34,216 bases of DNA from Tardiphaga sp. (GTDB lineage: Bacteria; Pseudomonadota; Alphaproteobacteria; Rhizobiales; Xanthobacteraceae): assembly GCF_028290785.1 (NCBI RefSeq), contig NZ_JAQGJD010000204.1, positions 1 through 34,216 of the forward strand, read 5' to 3'. This document shows, one piece after another, positions 1 to 8,514 of the stretch (its first letter is position 1; each line of letters begins with the position of its first letter). Made by a program: the position numbers and the translations under genes. The notes below the pieces were generated by a model. That model worked only from the letters and a program-made list of their open reading frames with translations, was not told where the DNA came from and ran no database searches.

Positions 1-419
1 GCAGCAGGCACCGCGCCCGATGCGACCAGCTTGCCGTCGCCATAGAGATCGCCCAGCACCCGTTCGAGCAATTGCGCGCGCTGGGTTATCGCGACGGAGA
101 TCTGCTTCCACTCGGTCTCGTCGATCAGCAGCGGCACATGGCTGAGCGGCCAGATCCGGTCGGCGATCTCGCCGGGCGCGCGATAGGTGACCCCGGCCTC
201 GCGCAAATGACGGTCAGCGGAGCCGAAACGGCGCTCGATGTCGGCCGGCGCCAAGCTGCCGAACGCCTCGAAGAACTTGTTCCAGACGTCGCGCGGCGTG
301 CCGTCGGCGTTCAGATATTCATCGGGAATTCCGGGCAGCCGTTCGTAGTCGCGGGTCCACTGCGCGACCTTGCGATGTCCCGGACGGGGTTTTTTCCCCT
401 GGCCGGCCATTCCCGTCAT
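1..419 (-). CDS. Circularly permuted ATP-grasp (DUF404/DUF407-type) protein, N-terminal part only
   Basis: Reading the minus strand from ATG at 419 (a second in-frame ATG lies at 410) gives 139 open codons that run off the left edge. The basic start is followed by residues such as WTRDYERLPGIPDEYLN, PRDVWNKFFEAFGSL and GEIADRIWPLSHVPLLI. I recognise these as the N-terminus of the large circularly permuted ATP-grasp family usually encoded beside transglutaminase/DUF2126 proteins; in this bacterial group it is often fused to an alpha-E (DUF403) domain. Members are predicted to form peptide-like amide bonds using ATP. No catalytic motif lies in the visible part. The gene begins 31 bases after the stop of the transglutaminase gene, so the two are probably co-transcribed. 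The family call is from memory; the C-terminal architecture cannot be seen. Confidence 0.75.
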   Translation of the reverse strand, partial: MTGMAGQGKKPRPGHRKVAQWTRDYERLPGIPDEYLNADGTPRDVWNKFFEAFGSLAPADIERRFGSADRHLREAGVTYRAPGEIADRIWPLSHVPLLIDETEWKQISVAITQRAQLLERVLGDLYGDGKLVASGAVPA

Positions 420-450
420 CCCCGACTCTCCTGCCAAACCACTGGCAACC

Positions 451-3400
451 TCAATGCAGGAGCGGCGTCCGCAAGTCGAGGGTCAACGGAAATTCAAGTG
501 TGCGTTCTTCCTTCGGCGGGTCCATTTCGCCGGGCGTGTGCCCGATCTGCTCGAAACGCGCCAGCCGCCGGGCTTCCGCCTCGTAGGAATTGACCGGCTT
601 GGTGTCGTAGCTGCGGCCGCCGGGATGCGCGACGTGATAGACGCAACCGCCGAGCGACCGCCGGCTCCAGGTATCGACGATGTCGAACACCAACGGCGCA
701 TGGACGGGGATGGTCGGGTGCAGGCCGGAGGCCGGCTGCCACGCCTTGAAGCGGACCGCGGCGACCACCTCGCCGGAGCGGCCGGTGTCGGTCATCGGCA
801 GCGCGCGGCCGTTACAGGTAATGAGGTGCCGACCCGGCACAAAGCCGTTGGCCTTGAGCTGCAGCCGTTCCACCGACGAATCGACGTAGCGGACGGTGCC
901 GCCGGCCGAGCTTTCTTCGCCCAGCACGTGCCACGGCTCCAGCGCCTGCCGGACCTCCAGCGTCACGCCGCCATAGGTGACATGGCCGAACACCGGGAAG
1001 CGGAATTCGAGCTGGGCCTCGAACCACTCTTTCGAGAATTCGTAGCCGGAGGCGCCGAGCTCGGCGAGCACGCCCTGGAAATCCTCCCAGAGATAATGCG
1101 GCAGCATGAAGCGATCGTGCAGCGTGGTGCCCCAGCGCACGAACTGGCCCTGCTGCGGCTCGCGCCACATCTTTGCGATCAGCGCGCGGATCAGAAGCTG
1201 CTGCGCGAGGCTCATGCGCGGATCGGGCGGCATCTCCAGCGCGCGGAATTCAACCAGACCCAGACGGCCCGTCGTGCCATCCGGCGAATACAGCTTGTCG
1301 ATGCAAATCTCGGCGCGATGGGTGTTGCCGGTGATATCCACCAGGATGTGCCGGAACAGCCGGTCGACCAGCCACAGCGGCGCTTTGGTGCCGGGCGGCG
1401 GCACCTGCGCCAGCGCGATCTCCAGCTCGTAGAGGCCATCATGACGCGCTTCGTCGATGCGCGGCGCCTGACTGGTCGGCCCGATGAACATGCCGGAGAA
1501 CAGGTAGGACAGACAGGGATGGCGCTGCCAGTACAGCACCAGGCTCTTCAACAGATCCGGGCGGCGCAGGAACGGCGAATCGGCCGGCGTGCTGCCGCCG
1601 ACCACCACATGGTTGCCGCCGCCGGTGCCGGTGTGGCGACCATCGACGAGGAAACGGTTGGCACCGAGCCGGACCCGCGCGGCTTCCTCATAGAGGAATG
1701 TCGTGGTGTCCACGGCTTCGCGCCATGTCGCGGCCGGGTGAATATTGATTTCGAGCACGCCGGGGTCCGGCGTCACCTTGATGACCTCGACGCGCGGGTC
1801 AAACGGCGGCGGATAGCCCTCGACATGGACCTGCAGCTGCATCTCCTCGGCGGTCGCTTCCAGCGCGGTGATCAGTTCGAGATAGTCTTCGAGCTTTTCC
1901 ACCGGCGGCATGAACGCGCACAGGATGCCGTCGCGCACTTCGATCGACATGGCGGTGCGCACCGGACCGTGGTTTCGGCGTTCCGCCTGGATTTTCTCGG
2001 CCGTGGCCTTGGCCCGTTCCGTCGCCTCGGCGTCGTCAGCTGACAGTTCGCCGCGCGGATCCATCGGATCCCGCTCGACGATGTAGGGGAAATCGTCCTC
2101 CGGCACATGCGGCAATGACGCAATCGGCAGCCGCAGGCCGAGCGGCGAATCCCCGGGCGTCAGGAACAGGTTGCCGCGGCGCAGCTTCCAGTGCTCGGAG
2201 CGCCAGCGGGTATCGGTGTTGTCGGCTCCGGCGTTCCAGCGCTGGATCGGCAGCACGAACCCCTTCGGCGTGTTCAGCCCGTGGTCGAACACCTTGGCCA
2301 TCCGCGAACGTTCTTCCGGGTCGGCTAGCTTGGAATCGCTGGGATCGACGTTGTGCGGCAGGCCCGCTTCCTTCTGCAGCCAGTGCGCGGGGTCTTCGAA
2401 CGCCGGCATGATATATTCGCGGGGCACGCCAAGCCGATGCGCGGCGCCTTCGGCGAATTTCTCGGCGTCACCGACGCCGGCGTTGCGCGGGCCTTCGACG
2501 CGTGCGATCAGCGCGTCGTTCTTCCAGATCGGCACGCCGTCCTTGCGCCAGTACAGGCCGAACGCCCAGCGCGGCAGGCTTTCGCCCGGGTACCATTTGC
2601 CCTGCCCGTAATGCAGCAGCCCGCCCGGCGCGAAACGCGTCCGCAGCCGGCGGATCAGGTCGTCGCCGAGGCCGCGCTTGGTCGGGCCCACGGCGGCGAT
2701 ATTCCACTCCGCGCCTTCCAGATCATCCATCGAGACGAAGGTCGGCTCGCCGCCCATGGTGAGGCGGACGTCGTCGGCCTTCAGATCGGCATCGACCTTT
2801 TCCCCCAGCGCGTCGAGCTTCTGCCACGCTGCTTCCGAGAACGGCTTGGTGATCCGCGGCGCCTCGCGGACGCGCTTGACCTCCATCTCGAAGCCGAACT
2901 CGACTTCGGCAAAGCCCGCCATGCCGGAGATCGGCGCCGCCGAGCGGAAGTGCGGCGTGGCGGCGACCGGGATATGGCCTTCGCCGGTCAGCATGCCTGA
3001 GGTCGCGTCGAAGCCGATCCAGCCGGCGCCGGGGATGTAGACTTCGGCCCAGGCGTGGAGATCGGTAAAGTCGTTCTCGACCTCGCGCGGGCCTTCCAGC
3101 GGATCGATGTCCGGCCGCAACTGGATCAGGTAGCCCGACACGAAGCGCGCGGCGAGACCGAGATGGCGCAGCGTCTGGATCAACAGCCAAGCCGAATCGC
3201 GGCACGAGCCGGACCTGTTGGCCAGCGTCTGCTCCGGCGTCTGGATGCCGGGCTCCATGCGGATGATGTAATTGACCTGGGTGCGCAGCCGCGCGTTGAG
3301 ATCGACCAGGAAATTGACCGTGCTGGGTGCCTGCTTCGCAATCTCCGCAAGGTAGGCCTGGAACAGCGGACCGGTTTCTTCCGTCGCCATATAGGGCGCC

Positions 3401-3741
3401 AGTTCGGTCTTCAGGTCGTCGGGATAGGCGAACGGAAACGTTTCGGCATAGGGCTCGACGAAGAAGTCGAACGGGTTGATGACCGTCATTTCGGCGGTGA
3501 AATCGACCTCGATCTTGAGCTCGGTGGCCTTCTCCGGAAACACGAAGCGCGCCAGCCAGTTGCCCTGCGGATCCTGCTGCCAGTTCACGAAGTGGTTGGC
3601 CGGCGTGACCTTGAGCGAATAGCTCAGAATCGGCGTGCGGGTATGCGGCGCCGGCCGCAGCCGGATGGTTTGCGGCCCCAGATCGATCGCGCGATCGTAT
3701 TTGTAATGGGTGACGTGATGTAACGCGACGAAGATCGACAA
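451..3741 (-). CDS. Transglutaminase-like cysteine protease fused to DUF2126
   Basis: The product is 1096 aa if started at TTG 3741; the frame is open upstream to a GTG at 3777, which would add 12 residues. I prefer the TTG because GGAG lies 9 bases before it and homologues begin at the equivalent of [16 protein letters not shown]. The N-terminal third has a beta-sandwich plus transglutaminase core. The papain-like triad is visible as Cys in SGSCRDSAW (about residue 180 from the TTG), His in DLHAWAEV (about 229) and Asp in GFDATSG (about 245). The long remainder matches DUF2126 (for example [28 protein letters not shown]). The family is a soluble protein encoded with circularly permuted ATP-grasp and alpha-E proteins and predicted to process or transfer peptides; the substrate is unknown. 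The ATP-grasp partner follows 31 bases downstream. Confidence 0.9.
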   Translation of the reverse strand: MSIFVALHHVTHYKYDRAIDLGPQTIRLRPAPHTRTPILSYSLKVTPANHFVNWQQDPQGNWLARFVFPEKATELKIEVDFTAEMTVINPFDFFVEPYAETFPFAYPDDLKTELAPYMATEETGPLFQAYLAEIAKQAPSTVNFLVDLNARLRTQVNYIIRMEPGIQTPEQTLANRSGSCRDSAWLLIQTLRHLGLAARFVSGYLIQLRPDIDPLEGPREVENDFTDLHAWAEVYIPGAGWIGFDATSGMLTGEGHIPVAATPHFRSAAPISGMAGFAEVEFGFEMEVKRVREAPRITKPFSEAAWQKLDALGEKVDADLKADDVRLTMGGEPTFVSMDDLEGAEWNIAAVGPTKRGLGDDLIRRLRTRFAPGGLLHYGQGKWYPGESLPRWAFGLYWRKDGVPIWKNDALIARVEGPRNAGVGDAEKFAEGAAHRLGVPREYIMPAFEDPAHWLQKEAGLPHNVDPSDSKLADPEERSRMAKVFDHGLNTPKGFVLPIQRWNAGADNTDTRWRSEHWKLRRGNLFLTPGDSPLGLRLPIASLPHVPEDDFPYIVERDPMDPRGELSADDAEATERAKATAEKIQAERRNHGPVRTAMSIEVRDGILCAFMPPVEKLEDYLELITALEATAEEMQLQVHVEGYPPPFDPRVEVIKVTPDPGVLEINIHPAATWREAVDTTTFLYEEAARVRLGANRFLVDGRHTGTGGGNHVVVGGSTPADSPFLRRPDLLKSLVLYWQRHPCLSYLFSGMFIGPTSQAPRIDEARHDGLYELEIALAQVPPPGTKAPLWLVDRLFRHILVDITGNTHRAEICIDKLYSPDGTTGRLGLVEFRALEMPPDPRMSLAQQLLIRALIAKMWREPQQGQFVRWGTTLHDRFMLPHYLWEDFQGVLAELGASGYEFSKEWFEAQLEFRFPVFGHVTYGGVTLEVRQALEPWHVLGEESSAGGTVRYVDSSVERLQLKANGFVPGRHLITCNGRALPMTDTGRSGEVVAAVRFKAWQPASGLHPTIPVHAPLVFDIVDTWSRRSLGGCVYHVAHPGGRSYDTKPVNSYEAEARRLARFEQIGHTPGEMDPPKEERTLEFPLTLDLRTPLLH

Positions 3742-3848
3742 GTTGGGCAACTCCAGCGGATTTTTTGAGCAGAACACCGGCAGAGATGTGGATCAAGGCC
3801 TAACAACGGGCAGATGTTGCCTGAGGAAAGGGCGCTCACCTCTCAGCC

Positions 3849-3942
3849 GTCATTGCGAGGAGCCTCTTGGCGACGAAGCAATCCAGTTCTTGCCTAGTTC
3901 GTGGCTTCTGGATTGCCGCGTCGCTTCGCTCCTCGCAATGAC
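3849..3942. repeat. Palindromic dispersed repeat, family A, copy 1
   Basis: A 94-bp imperfect palindrome with termini GTCATTGCGAGGAGC and GCTCCTCGCAATGAC and internal marks GACGAAGCAATCCAG and CTGGATTGCCGCGTCG. It lies between the uxaA and transglutaminase genes. Four related copies occur in this window, at 6271, 9321, 22669 and 32832, all intergenic. Confidence 0.9.
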
Positions 3943-3962
3943 GTGGAGGGGTTCTTCCACTC

Positions 3963-4006
3963 GTCATTCCGGCCTGCGGCAGCTGTCTGCCGCAGGCCGG
4001 AATGAC
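3963..4006. repeat. Perfect 20-bp hairpin downstream of the altronate dehydratase gene
   Basis: Arms 3963-3982 and 3987-4006 are exact reverse complements around a 4-base loop (CTGT). The outer end is GTCATTCCGGCCTG. The hairpin sits 6 bases past the stop codon of the minus-strand gene ending at 4013. No T-run follows on either strand, so it is not a textbook intrinsic terminator. It may protect the 3' end of the mRNA or be a small mobile repeat. Confidence 0.8.
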
Positions 4007-4012
4007 AGCCTG

Positions 4013-5536
4013 TTACATCGTCGCCCCCAGCACCCACGGCGCGAATTCCGCGCCGCCGAAATCGAAGCTCTCGCTCTTGGTCGGCGCGCCCGAGGCCGTC
4101 TTCAGCATCTGCTCGAAGATGCGCTGGCCGCATTGCTGCACCGTCTCGTCGCCGTCAAGGATGGTGCCGCAATTGATGTCCATGTCGTCTTCCATCCGCT
4201 TGAACATCGGCGTGTTGGTGGCGAGCTTGATGGACGGCGCCGGCTTGCAGCCGAACACCGAACCGCGGCCGGTGGTGAAGCACACCAGGTTGGCGCCGCC
4301 GGCGACCTGCCCCGTGGCAGCCACGGGGTCGTAGCCGGGCGTATCCATGAACACGAAGCCCTTCTTGGTGACGGCCTCGGCATAGTTCAGCACCTCGACC
4401 AGATTGGTCGAGCCGGCCTTGGCCATCGCGCCCAGCGATTTCTCGAGGATCGTGGTGAGCCCGCCGGCCTTGTTGCCGGGGCTGGGATTGGCGTTCATCT
4501 CGGCACCCTCGCGTTCGCAATAGGCGTCCCACCAGCGCATCAGCCCGACCAGTTTCTCGCCGACCTCGCGCGACACCGCGCGGCGCGTCAGGAGATGCTC
4601 GGCGCCATAGGTCTCCGGCGTCTCCGACAGGATCACGGTGCCGCCGTGGCGCACCAGCAGGTCGCTGGCAACGCCGAGCGCAGGGTTGGCCGAAACGCCG
4701 GAATAGCCGTCGGAGCCGCCGCATTGCAGGGCGACGGTCAATTCGCTGGCTGAGACTTCCTCGCGCGTCGCTCTGTTCGAATCGGCGAGCACCTCGCGCA
4801 CGAAGGCGACGCCCGCCTCGGTGGTCTTGCGGGTCCCGCCAATCTCCTGGATCTGCATCTCGCGCAGCCGGCCGGCAAGCTTCTGCTCCTGCATCAAGCC
4901 GCCGATCTGGTTGACCTCGCAGCCGAGGCCCAGCACGACCACATGCGAGAAGTTCACGTGGCGCGCATAGCCGCCGAGCGTACGGCGCAGCAACTTCAGC
5001 GGCTCGTCCTGGGTCATGCCGCAGCCGGTCTTGTGGGTCAGCGCCACGACGCCATCGACATTGGGAAAATCCGCCAGCGGATTGTGGCCGGTGAACGGGT
5101 TCTTCTTGAACACGTCGGCGACCATGCTGGCGACATGGGCGCTGCAGTTCACGCTCGTGAGAATGCCGATATAGTTTCGCGTGGCAACGCGGCCGTCGTC
5201 GCGGCGGATGCCCATGAACGACGCCGGCAGGTCGAAGTTAGGCGTCGGCTTGACGTCGACGCCGTAGGCGTAGTCGCGCGAGAATTCGCCCATGCCCAAG
5301 TTTTGCGTATGGACATGCTGGCCGGGCGCGATCGGCTGCGTCGCGAAGCCGATGATCTGGCCGTAGCGGCGGACTTCCTCGCCCACCGCGATCGGCCGGA
5401 TCGCGACCTTGTGGCCGGCCGGAATACGCTCCGACGTCACCACGCCCGCAGTGACCTCGACGCCGGGCAGCAGGCTGGCGCGCGCGATCAGCACGGCGTC
5501 GTCGGCATGCAGGCGAATGACGGGGGATACGGCCAT
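4013..5536 (-). CDS. uxaA: UxaA-family altronate/galactarate-type dehydratase
   Basis: The product is 507 aa from ATG 5536, chosen because GAGG lies 10 bases upstream and the protein then begins MAVSPVIRLHADDAVLIAR; an in-frame extension to 5578 lacks such a site. Residues 1-80 form a SAF-like domain. The rest is the UxaA/GarD catalytic domain, with VALTHKTGCGM, GLGCEVNQIGGLM and CGGSDGYSGVSANPALG. The family eliminates water from sugar acids such as D-altronate or galactarate to give 2-keto-3-deoxy acids, usually with Fe2+ or Mn2+. No other hexuronate genes are adjacent, so the substrate is uncertain. It is a monocistronic minus-strand gene with a perfect hairpin just past its stop and the long non-coding stretch upstream. 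The symbol denotes the family. Confidence 0.85.
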   Translation of the reverse strand: MAVSPVIRLHADDAVLIARASLLPGVEVTAGVVTSERIPAGHKVAIRPIAVGEEVRRYGQIIGFATQPIAPGQHVHTQNLGMGEFSRDYAYGVDVKPTPNFDLPASFMGIRRDDGRVATRNYIGILTSVNCSAHVASMVADVFKKNPFTGHNPLADFPNVDGVVALTHKTGCGMTQDEPLKLLRRTLGGYARHVNFSHVVVLGLGCEVNQIGGLMQEQKLAGRLREMQIQEIGGTRKTTEAGVAFVREVLADSNRATREEVSASELTVALQCGGSDGYSGVSANPALGVASDLLVRHGGTVILSETPETYGAEHLLTRRAVSREVGEKLVGLMRWWDAYCEREGAEMNANPSPGNKAGGLTTILEKSLGAMAKAGSTNLVEVLNYAEAVTKKGFVFMDTPGYDPVAATGQVAGGANLVCFTTGRGSVFGCKPAPSIKLATNTPMFKRMEDDMDINCGTILDGDETVQQCGQRIFEQMLKTASGAPTKSESFDFGGAEFAPWVLGATM

Positions 5537-5599
5537 GAACGAATTTCCTCGTGAGATTATTGTTGGCTTTACCGCCATTTGGAACGAGTCTAGCTGAAA

Positions 5600-6180
5600 T
5601 CACGAGGCGGCGTCACCCCTGCTCTGGCGTGCAAACATCGCGGCAGACATGCGGGATCGCCCCTGTTGTTTGCGGCGCGGGGACGCCGTCGAATCGCTGC
5701 ATTCCCTGCCCTCCCTGAAGAGGGCGCGCGGAACGCCGGGTGCCCGATGCACCCATGGCCCAGACGCGAATGCCGTAGACGGCAATAAATGCGCCGGGGA
5801 TTCCGGATTCACCGGGGGATCACCCGGCGTTCCGCACGCGGTGGGCTCCGGCCTGCTTCGTGCTCTTCCCGGCGGAAGGTCGTCGCCCCGGACCTCTAAG
5901 GGTGCGCGCCGGATTTGGCATCGCGCCCTACACTCCGGGGGTGCCCCATCTGGCACCCAGGAACCACACGACTTGGGCCGGCGCGCCAGCGTGGTCGTCA
6001 GCCTCGGCTCGTGCCGCTCACCCTCCCCCGGCCTTGAACGCACCCTTTGTACAAGGCGCACGTCCTCACCCGGGCTCGCGCCCTGCGACCTTCGCTCTGG
6101 CCTGACGCTGCCGCGCCACCGCCACCCGCCCCGCGAACACCGACGTCGCGAACGCCCCTCTTCTTGGGGCGGGATGCGGG
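5600..6180 (-). ncRNA. Candidate structured non-coding transcript or dispersed element
   Basis: This is most of an 850-base stretch (5537-6384) without a credible protein gene. ORFs exist in several frames on both strands but have low-complexity Arg/Pro/Gly-rich composition, no recognisable domain, and read as GC-rich shadows. A near-consensus promoter at 6182-6209 points into it on the minus strand. About ten bases after the expected start is a stem-loop (6153-6171, 6-bp stem). Others are at 5939-5958 (7-bp stem, 6-base loop) and a long pair, 5728-5742 with 5821-5835 (15 bp, perfect). No intrinsic terminator is visible, so the lower boundary is arbitrary. I recall spurious hypothetical proteins from similar segments in Bradyrhizobium genomes, suggesting a multicopy element; this is unverified. 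Confidence 0.4.
5728..5835. repeat. 15-bp perfect inverted repeat enclosing about 78 bases
   Basis: The left arm 5728-5742 (GCGGAACGCCGGGTG) and right arm 5821-5835 (CACCCGGCGTTCCGC) are exact reverse complements. The enclosed segment has a smaller hairpin (TGCCG/CGGCA). This would be a long stem in an RNA read from either strand. Confidence 0.8.
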
Positions 6181-6181
6181 G

Positions 6182-6209
6182 AATATAGTCAATATAGGAC
6201 TTATGTCAA
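6182..6209 (-). promoter_or_regulatory. Near-consensus housekeeping promoter reading leftward
   Basis: On the minus strand TTGACA (6209-6204) is followed by a 16-base spacer and TATATT (6187-6182), a six-of-six -35 and a five-of-six -10 match in a locally AT-rich island inside GC-rich DNA. Transcription would start near 6175 and run into the gene-free segment. This is the strongest promoter-like signal I saw in the window. Confidence 0.55.
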
Positions 6210-6270
6210 GACGGCGGAGTGGAGTTTGCCGCAAGGTTATCAAATGAAAATGAAGCAGGTCATACGCAGC

Positions 6271-6354
6271 CATCATCGCGAGGAGCTCTTGCGACGAAGC
6301 AATCCAGTCTGCGGGTGTGGCTCTCTGGATTGCTTCGCTTCGCTCGCAATGATG
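6271..6354. repeat. Palindromic dispersed repeat, family A, copy 2
   Basis: An 84-bp variant with ends CATCATCGCGAGGAGC and CGCTCGCAATGATG and the core GACGAAGCAATCCAG. It lies just downstream of the nitroreductase gene and is the most diverged of the five copies. Confidence 0.85.
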
Positions 6355-6384
6355 GAGTTGGTGGATTCGCTCACACCAAACGCT

Positions 6385-7062
6385 TTATTCGTCGAACCCC
6401 ACGAATACCGTCGCTTCCTCGACCGACTTTCGTTCCGACACCACCGCATTGGCCGGAAAACTTTCATCCGGCCATCCCAGCGCGATGCTTTTCATGATGA
6501 CCTGATCGTCGGCGATCCCGGCGTGCTCGCGAACCACTGGCGACTGCATGATGCCCTGGCTGTTGATTACGGCACCGAGCCCGCGCGACCAGGCGGCATT
6601 GACCAAAGCGGTCGCCACGGCGCCGCAATCGAACGGCGTATCGTCGCTGCCGTCCAGCACGCGGTCATAGGTCACGATGATGCAGACCGGCGCGTCGAAC
6701 TGGCGAAAGCCGCGTAGCACCCAGTCCTGGCGCATGTCCTTGTCGTCGCGCGCGATCCCCATGGCGGAGAACAGTTGCTTGGCGACGCCGACCTGACGGT
6801 CGCGGTGCGGGCCGGCAAAGGCCTGCCCGGTGCGGAATTCGCGCGACTGAGGCACGCCGGCCACCATCCGCTCGGTGTTTCCGGCGCGGATCCGGTTGAG
6901 CGGTTCGCCGGTGAGGACGTAGAAATTCCACGGCTGCGTGTTCATCGACGACGGCGCGCGCATCGCCAGACCGATGATTTCCTCGATCAGCGCTTTGGGG
7001 ACCGGATCGGGTTTGTAGCCGCGGATGCTGCGGCGGCCGAGGATGACGTCATCGAACTGCAT
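6385..7062 (-). CDS. Nitroreductase-family FMN oxidoreductase
   Basis: The product is 225 aa from ATG 7062. The frame is open further upstream, but that part runs through a repeat; GGAG lies 11 bases before this ATG and the protein then starts with the family hallmark MQFDDVILGRRSIRGYKPDPVP. RRSIRGY near residues 10-16 contacts the FMN phosphate, MRAPSSMNTQPW follows near residue 35, and the C-terminal part has ALGWPDESFPANAV. Members reduce nitro groups, quinones or enones with NAD(P)H in the cytoplasm. The substrate cannot be read from the sequence. It is the last gene of a long minus-strand series but is separated from the TctC gene by about 210 bases with a palindromic repeat, so it may be transcribed alone. 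Confidence 0.88.
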   Translation of the reverse strand: MQFDDVILGRRSIRGYKPDPVPKALIEEIIGLAMRAPSSMNTQPWNFYVLTGEPLNRIRAGNTERMVAGVPQSREFRTGQAFAGPHRDRQVGVAKQLFSAMGIARDDKDMRQDWVLRGFRQFDAPVCIIVTYDRVLDGSDDTPFDCGAVATALVNAAWSRGLGAVINSQGIMQSPVVREHAGIADDQVIMKSIALGWPDESFPANAVVSERKSVEEATVFVGFDE

Positions 7063-7122
7063 TGGTGTGGAATCTCCAGGGTGACAGGTTAGTAGACGCC
7101 GCGCGATGGCCTCTCCGTTGTC

Positions 7123-7231
7123 GTCCCCGCGAAGGCGGGGATCCATACGCCGTGCAGTGACTTCGACGCGTGGCAGATGCCGTCGATCATTACAACCGCC
7201 AGAGGTTATGGGTCCCCGCCTTCGCGGGGAC
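7123..7231. repeat. Inverted pair of 19-bp palindromic units
   Basis: Unit 7123-7141 (GTCCCCGCGAAGGCGGGGA) and its exact reverse complement at 7213-7231 face each other across 71 bases, filling most of the gap between the TctC and nitroreductase genes. Each unit is itself hairpin-forming (CCCCGC/GCGGGG). This resembles the common extragenic palindromes of this bacterial group. Confidence 0.85.
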
Positions 7232-7276
7232 CTCTCGTGGAGGCGACAGCGTGCACATCTGCGGCAACGGCGAGGC

Positions 7277-8275
7277 CTACTGCAATTGCGGCCCCAGACT
7301 CGCGGCAAGCTCGGCCCAGATCGGCGCCTCTTCCTTGTAGAGCGCCTGACTGGCGTCCAGCGTCATCGGGCCTTCGCTGATGCCCTGGCTCTTGAGCAAT
7401 TCGCGAACCCGATCGCTTTGGCCGGCCGCGATGAACAAAGCCGACAGCTTTGCCACGATCTCCGGCGGAGTCTTGGCCGGCGCCACGCATCCCTGGAAGG
7501 TCAGCAGCGTATGCGCGAGCGAGGTCGCGCCCTGCTCGCGAAAGGTCGCGACGTCGGGAAGCGCGTCGATCCGGCGGCGCGACACGGCGACGGCGCGGGC
7601 CTTGCCGCTCTGCAGCACCGACAGCGAGGCGGCGTAGCTGCCGATGCCGGCATCGATGGATCCGCCGGCGAGATCGCTCCACATCGGCGCCTCGCCGCGG
7701 TAATGCACAGCCTCCATCTTCAGGCCGTATTGCTTGTTGAGCTCGAGGATGACCATGTGCGCGAAGGAACCGGCGGCATAGGTGCCGACATTCACCTTCT
7801 CGGTCTTGCGCGCATAGTCGATGAAGTCCTGCAGCGTTTTGGCGCCGATCTTTTCGCTCACCATGAGCGGCAGGCTGCCGCCCGGCATCACGGTGATCCA
7901 CGCGAAATCCTGCGGGACATTGTACTTGATGTCCTTGATGAGCACAGGATTGAGCATGTAGGCGGTGGTGTTACAAATCATCAAGGTGTGGCCGTCGGGA
8001 TCGGAGCGCTTCAGCTCCATGGCCGCAACGGCGCCGCCGGCACCCGCCTTGTTCTCAACCACCACGATCTGACCCAGCTCGCGCGACAGATAGTCGCCAT
8101 AGACGCGCGCGAATTGATCGGTCTGGCCGCCCGCCGCGGAACCGGCCAGCATCCGGATCGGCTTGGTGGGCCATGTGCTGGCCCTGACCAGCGAAGGCGC
8201 GCCGAGCAACGCGGCTGCACTGGCACTTGCGGTGACGAACTGACGTCGGTTGAGAAGCAGCGATCTGTTGCGCAT
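7277..8275 (-). CDS. Tripartite tricarboxylate transporter-type (Bug/TctC) substrate-binding protein
   Basis: The product is 332 aa from ATG 8275, with GGAGGA six bases upstream. The N-terminus LNRRQFVTASASAAALLGAPSLVRA is a signal with a twin-arginine-like RR start. The mature protein has the Bug pattern: WPTKPIRMLAGSAAGGQTDQFAR at the first strand, VVVENKAGAGGAVAAMELKRSDPDGHTL, then the second lobe. Bug proteins bind carboxylates or other small acids in the periplasm for TctAB-type transporters. No TctA or TctB gene lies in the window, so this is an orphan receptor, a frequent situation. The nearest upstream gene is the HpcH/HpaI aldolase, about 240 bases away across a repeat, so a ligand feeding that aldolase is possible but only an inference. 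Confidence 0.9.
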   Translation of the reverse strand: MRNRSLLLNRRQFVTASASAAALLGAPSLVRASTWPTKPIRMLAGSAAGGQTDQFARVYGDYLSRELGQIVVVENKAGAGGAVAAMELKRSDPDGHTLMICNTTAYMLNPVLIKDIKYNVPQDFAWITVMPGGSLPLMVSEKIGAKTLQDFIDYARKTEKVNVGTYAAGSFAHMVILELNKQYGLKMEAVHYRGEAPMWSDLAGGSIDAGIGSYAASLSVLQSGKARAVAVSRRRIDALPDVATFREQGATSLAHTLLTFQGCVAPAKTPPEIVAKLSALFIAAGQSDRVRELLKSQGISEGPMTLDASQALYKEEAPIWAELAASLGPQLQ

Positions 8276-8324
8276 GTCGTCCTCCCGATGTTGGCCTTGT
8301 CGCTTCGGACAAGTGCCTCTTTCT

Positions 8325-8493
8325 TCATTCTCCCCTTGTGGGAGATGGTGGCGCGGCCGACGGCCGGGCCGGATGAGGGGCAGCCACAGGATCCTAGCTC
8401 GTGGCTACCCCTCACCCGTCTCGAACCGCTGCGCGGTTCGATCCACCCTCTCCCACCTAGCGAAGCTTCGCTTCGCGCGGGGGAGAGGGAAGA
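8325..8493. repeat. Palindromic dispersed repeat, family B, copy 1
   Basis: About 170 bp between TTCTCCCCTTGTGGGAGA and GGGGGAGAGGGAAGAAG, with inner marks GGATGAGGGGCAGCC and CTACCCCTCACCC. It fills the gap between the TctC and aldolase genes. Related copies are at 19958 and 25410. Confidence 0.85.
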
Positions 8494-8514
8494 AGTGCGC
8501 AGCTTTGCGTTAGC

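Noticed and set aside
370-2043. A 557-aa plus-strand frame opposite the transglutaminase gene
   Set aside because: The same antisense composition and no motif; the minus strand has a complete catalytic triad and DUF2126 patterns.
3849-3942. Family A repeats as insertion-sequence ends
   Set aside because: Copies are under 125 bp with no transposase, no target-site duplication visible and palindromic structure throughout.
3743-4753. A 336-aa plus-strand frame crossing repeat family A and the uxaA gene
   Set aside because: It runs through a palindromic repeat and antisense to uxaA; no family similarity.
5600-6188. Open frames of 153 and 179 aa on both strands in the gap between uxaA and the nitroreductase gene
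   Set aside because: Arg/Pro/Gly-rich, no domain, overlapping each other on opposite strands with no ribosome site. I treat the stretch as non-coding.
7123-7231. The paired GTCCCCGCGAAGGCGGGGA units as a CRISPR remnant
   Set aside because: Only two units, inverted rather than direct, with no spacer series; they match common extragenic palindromes.
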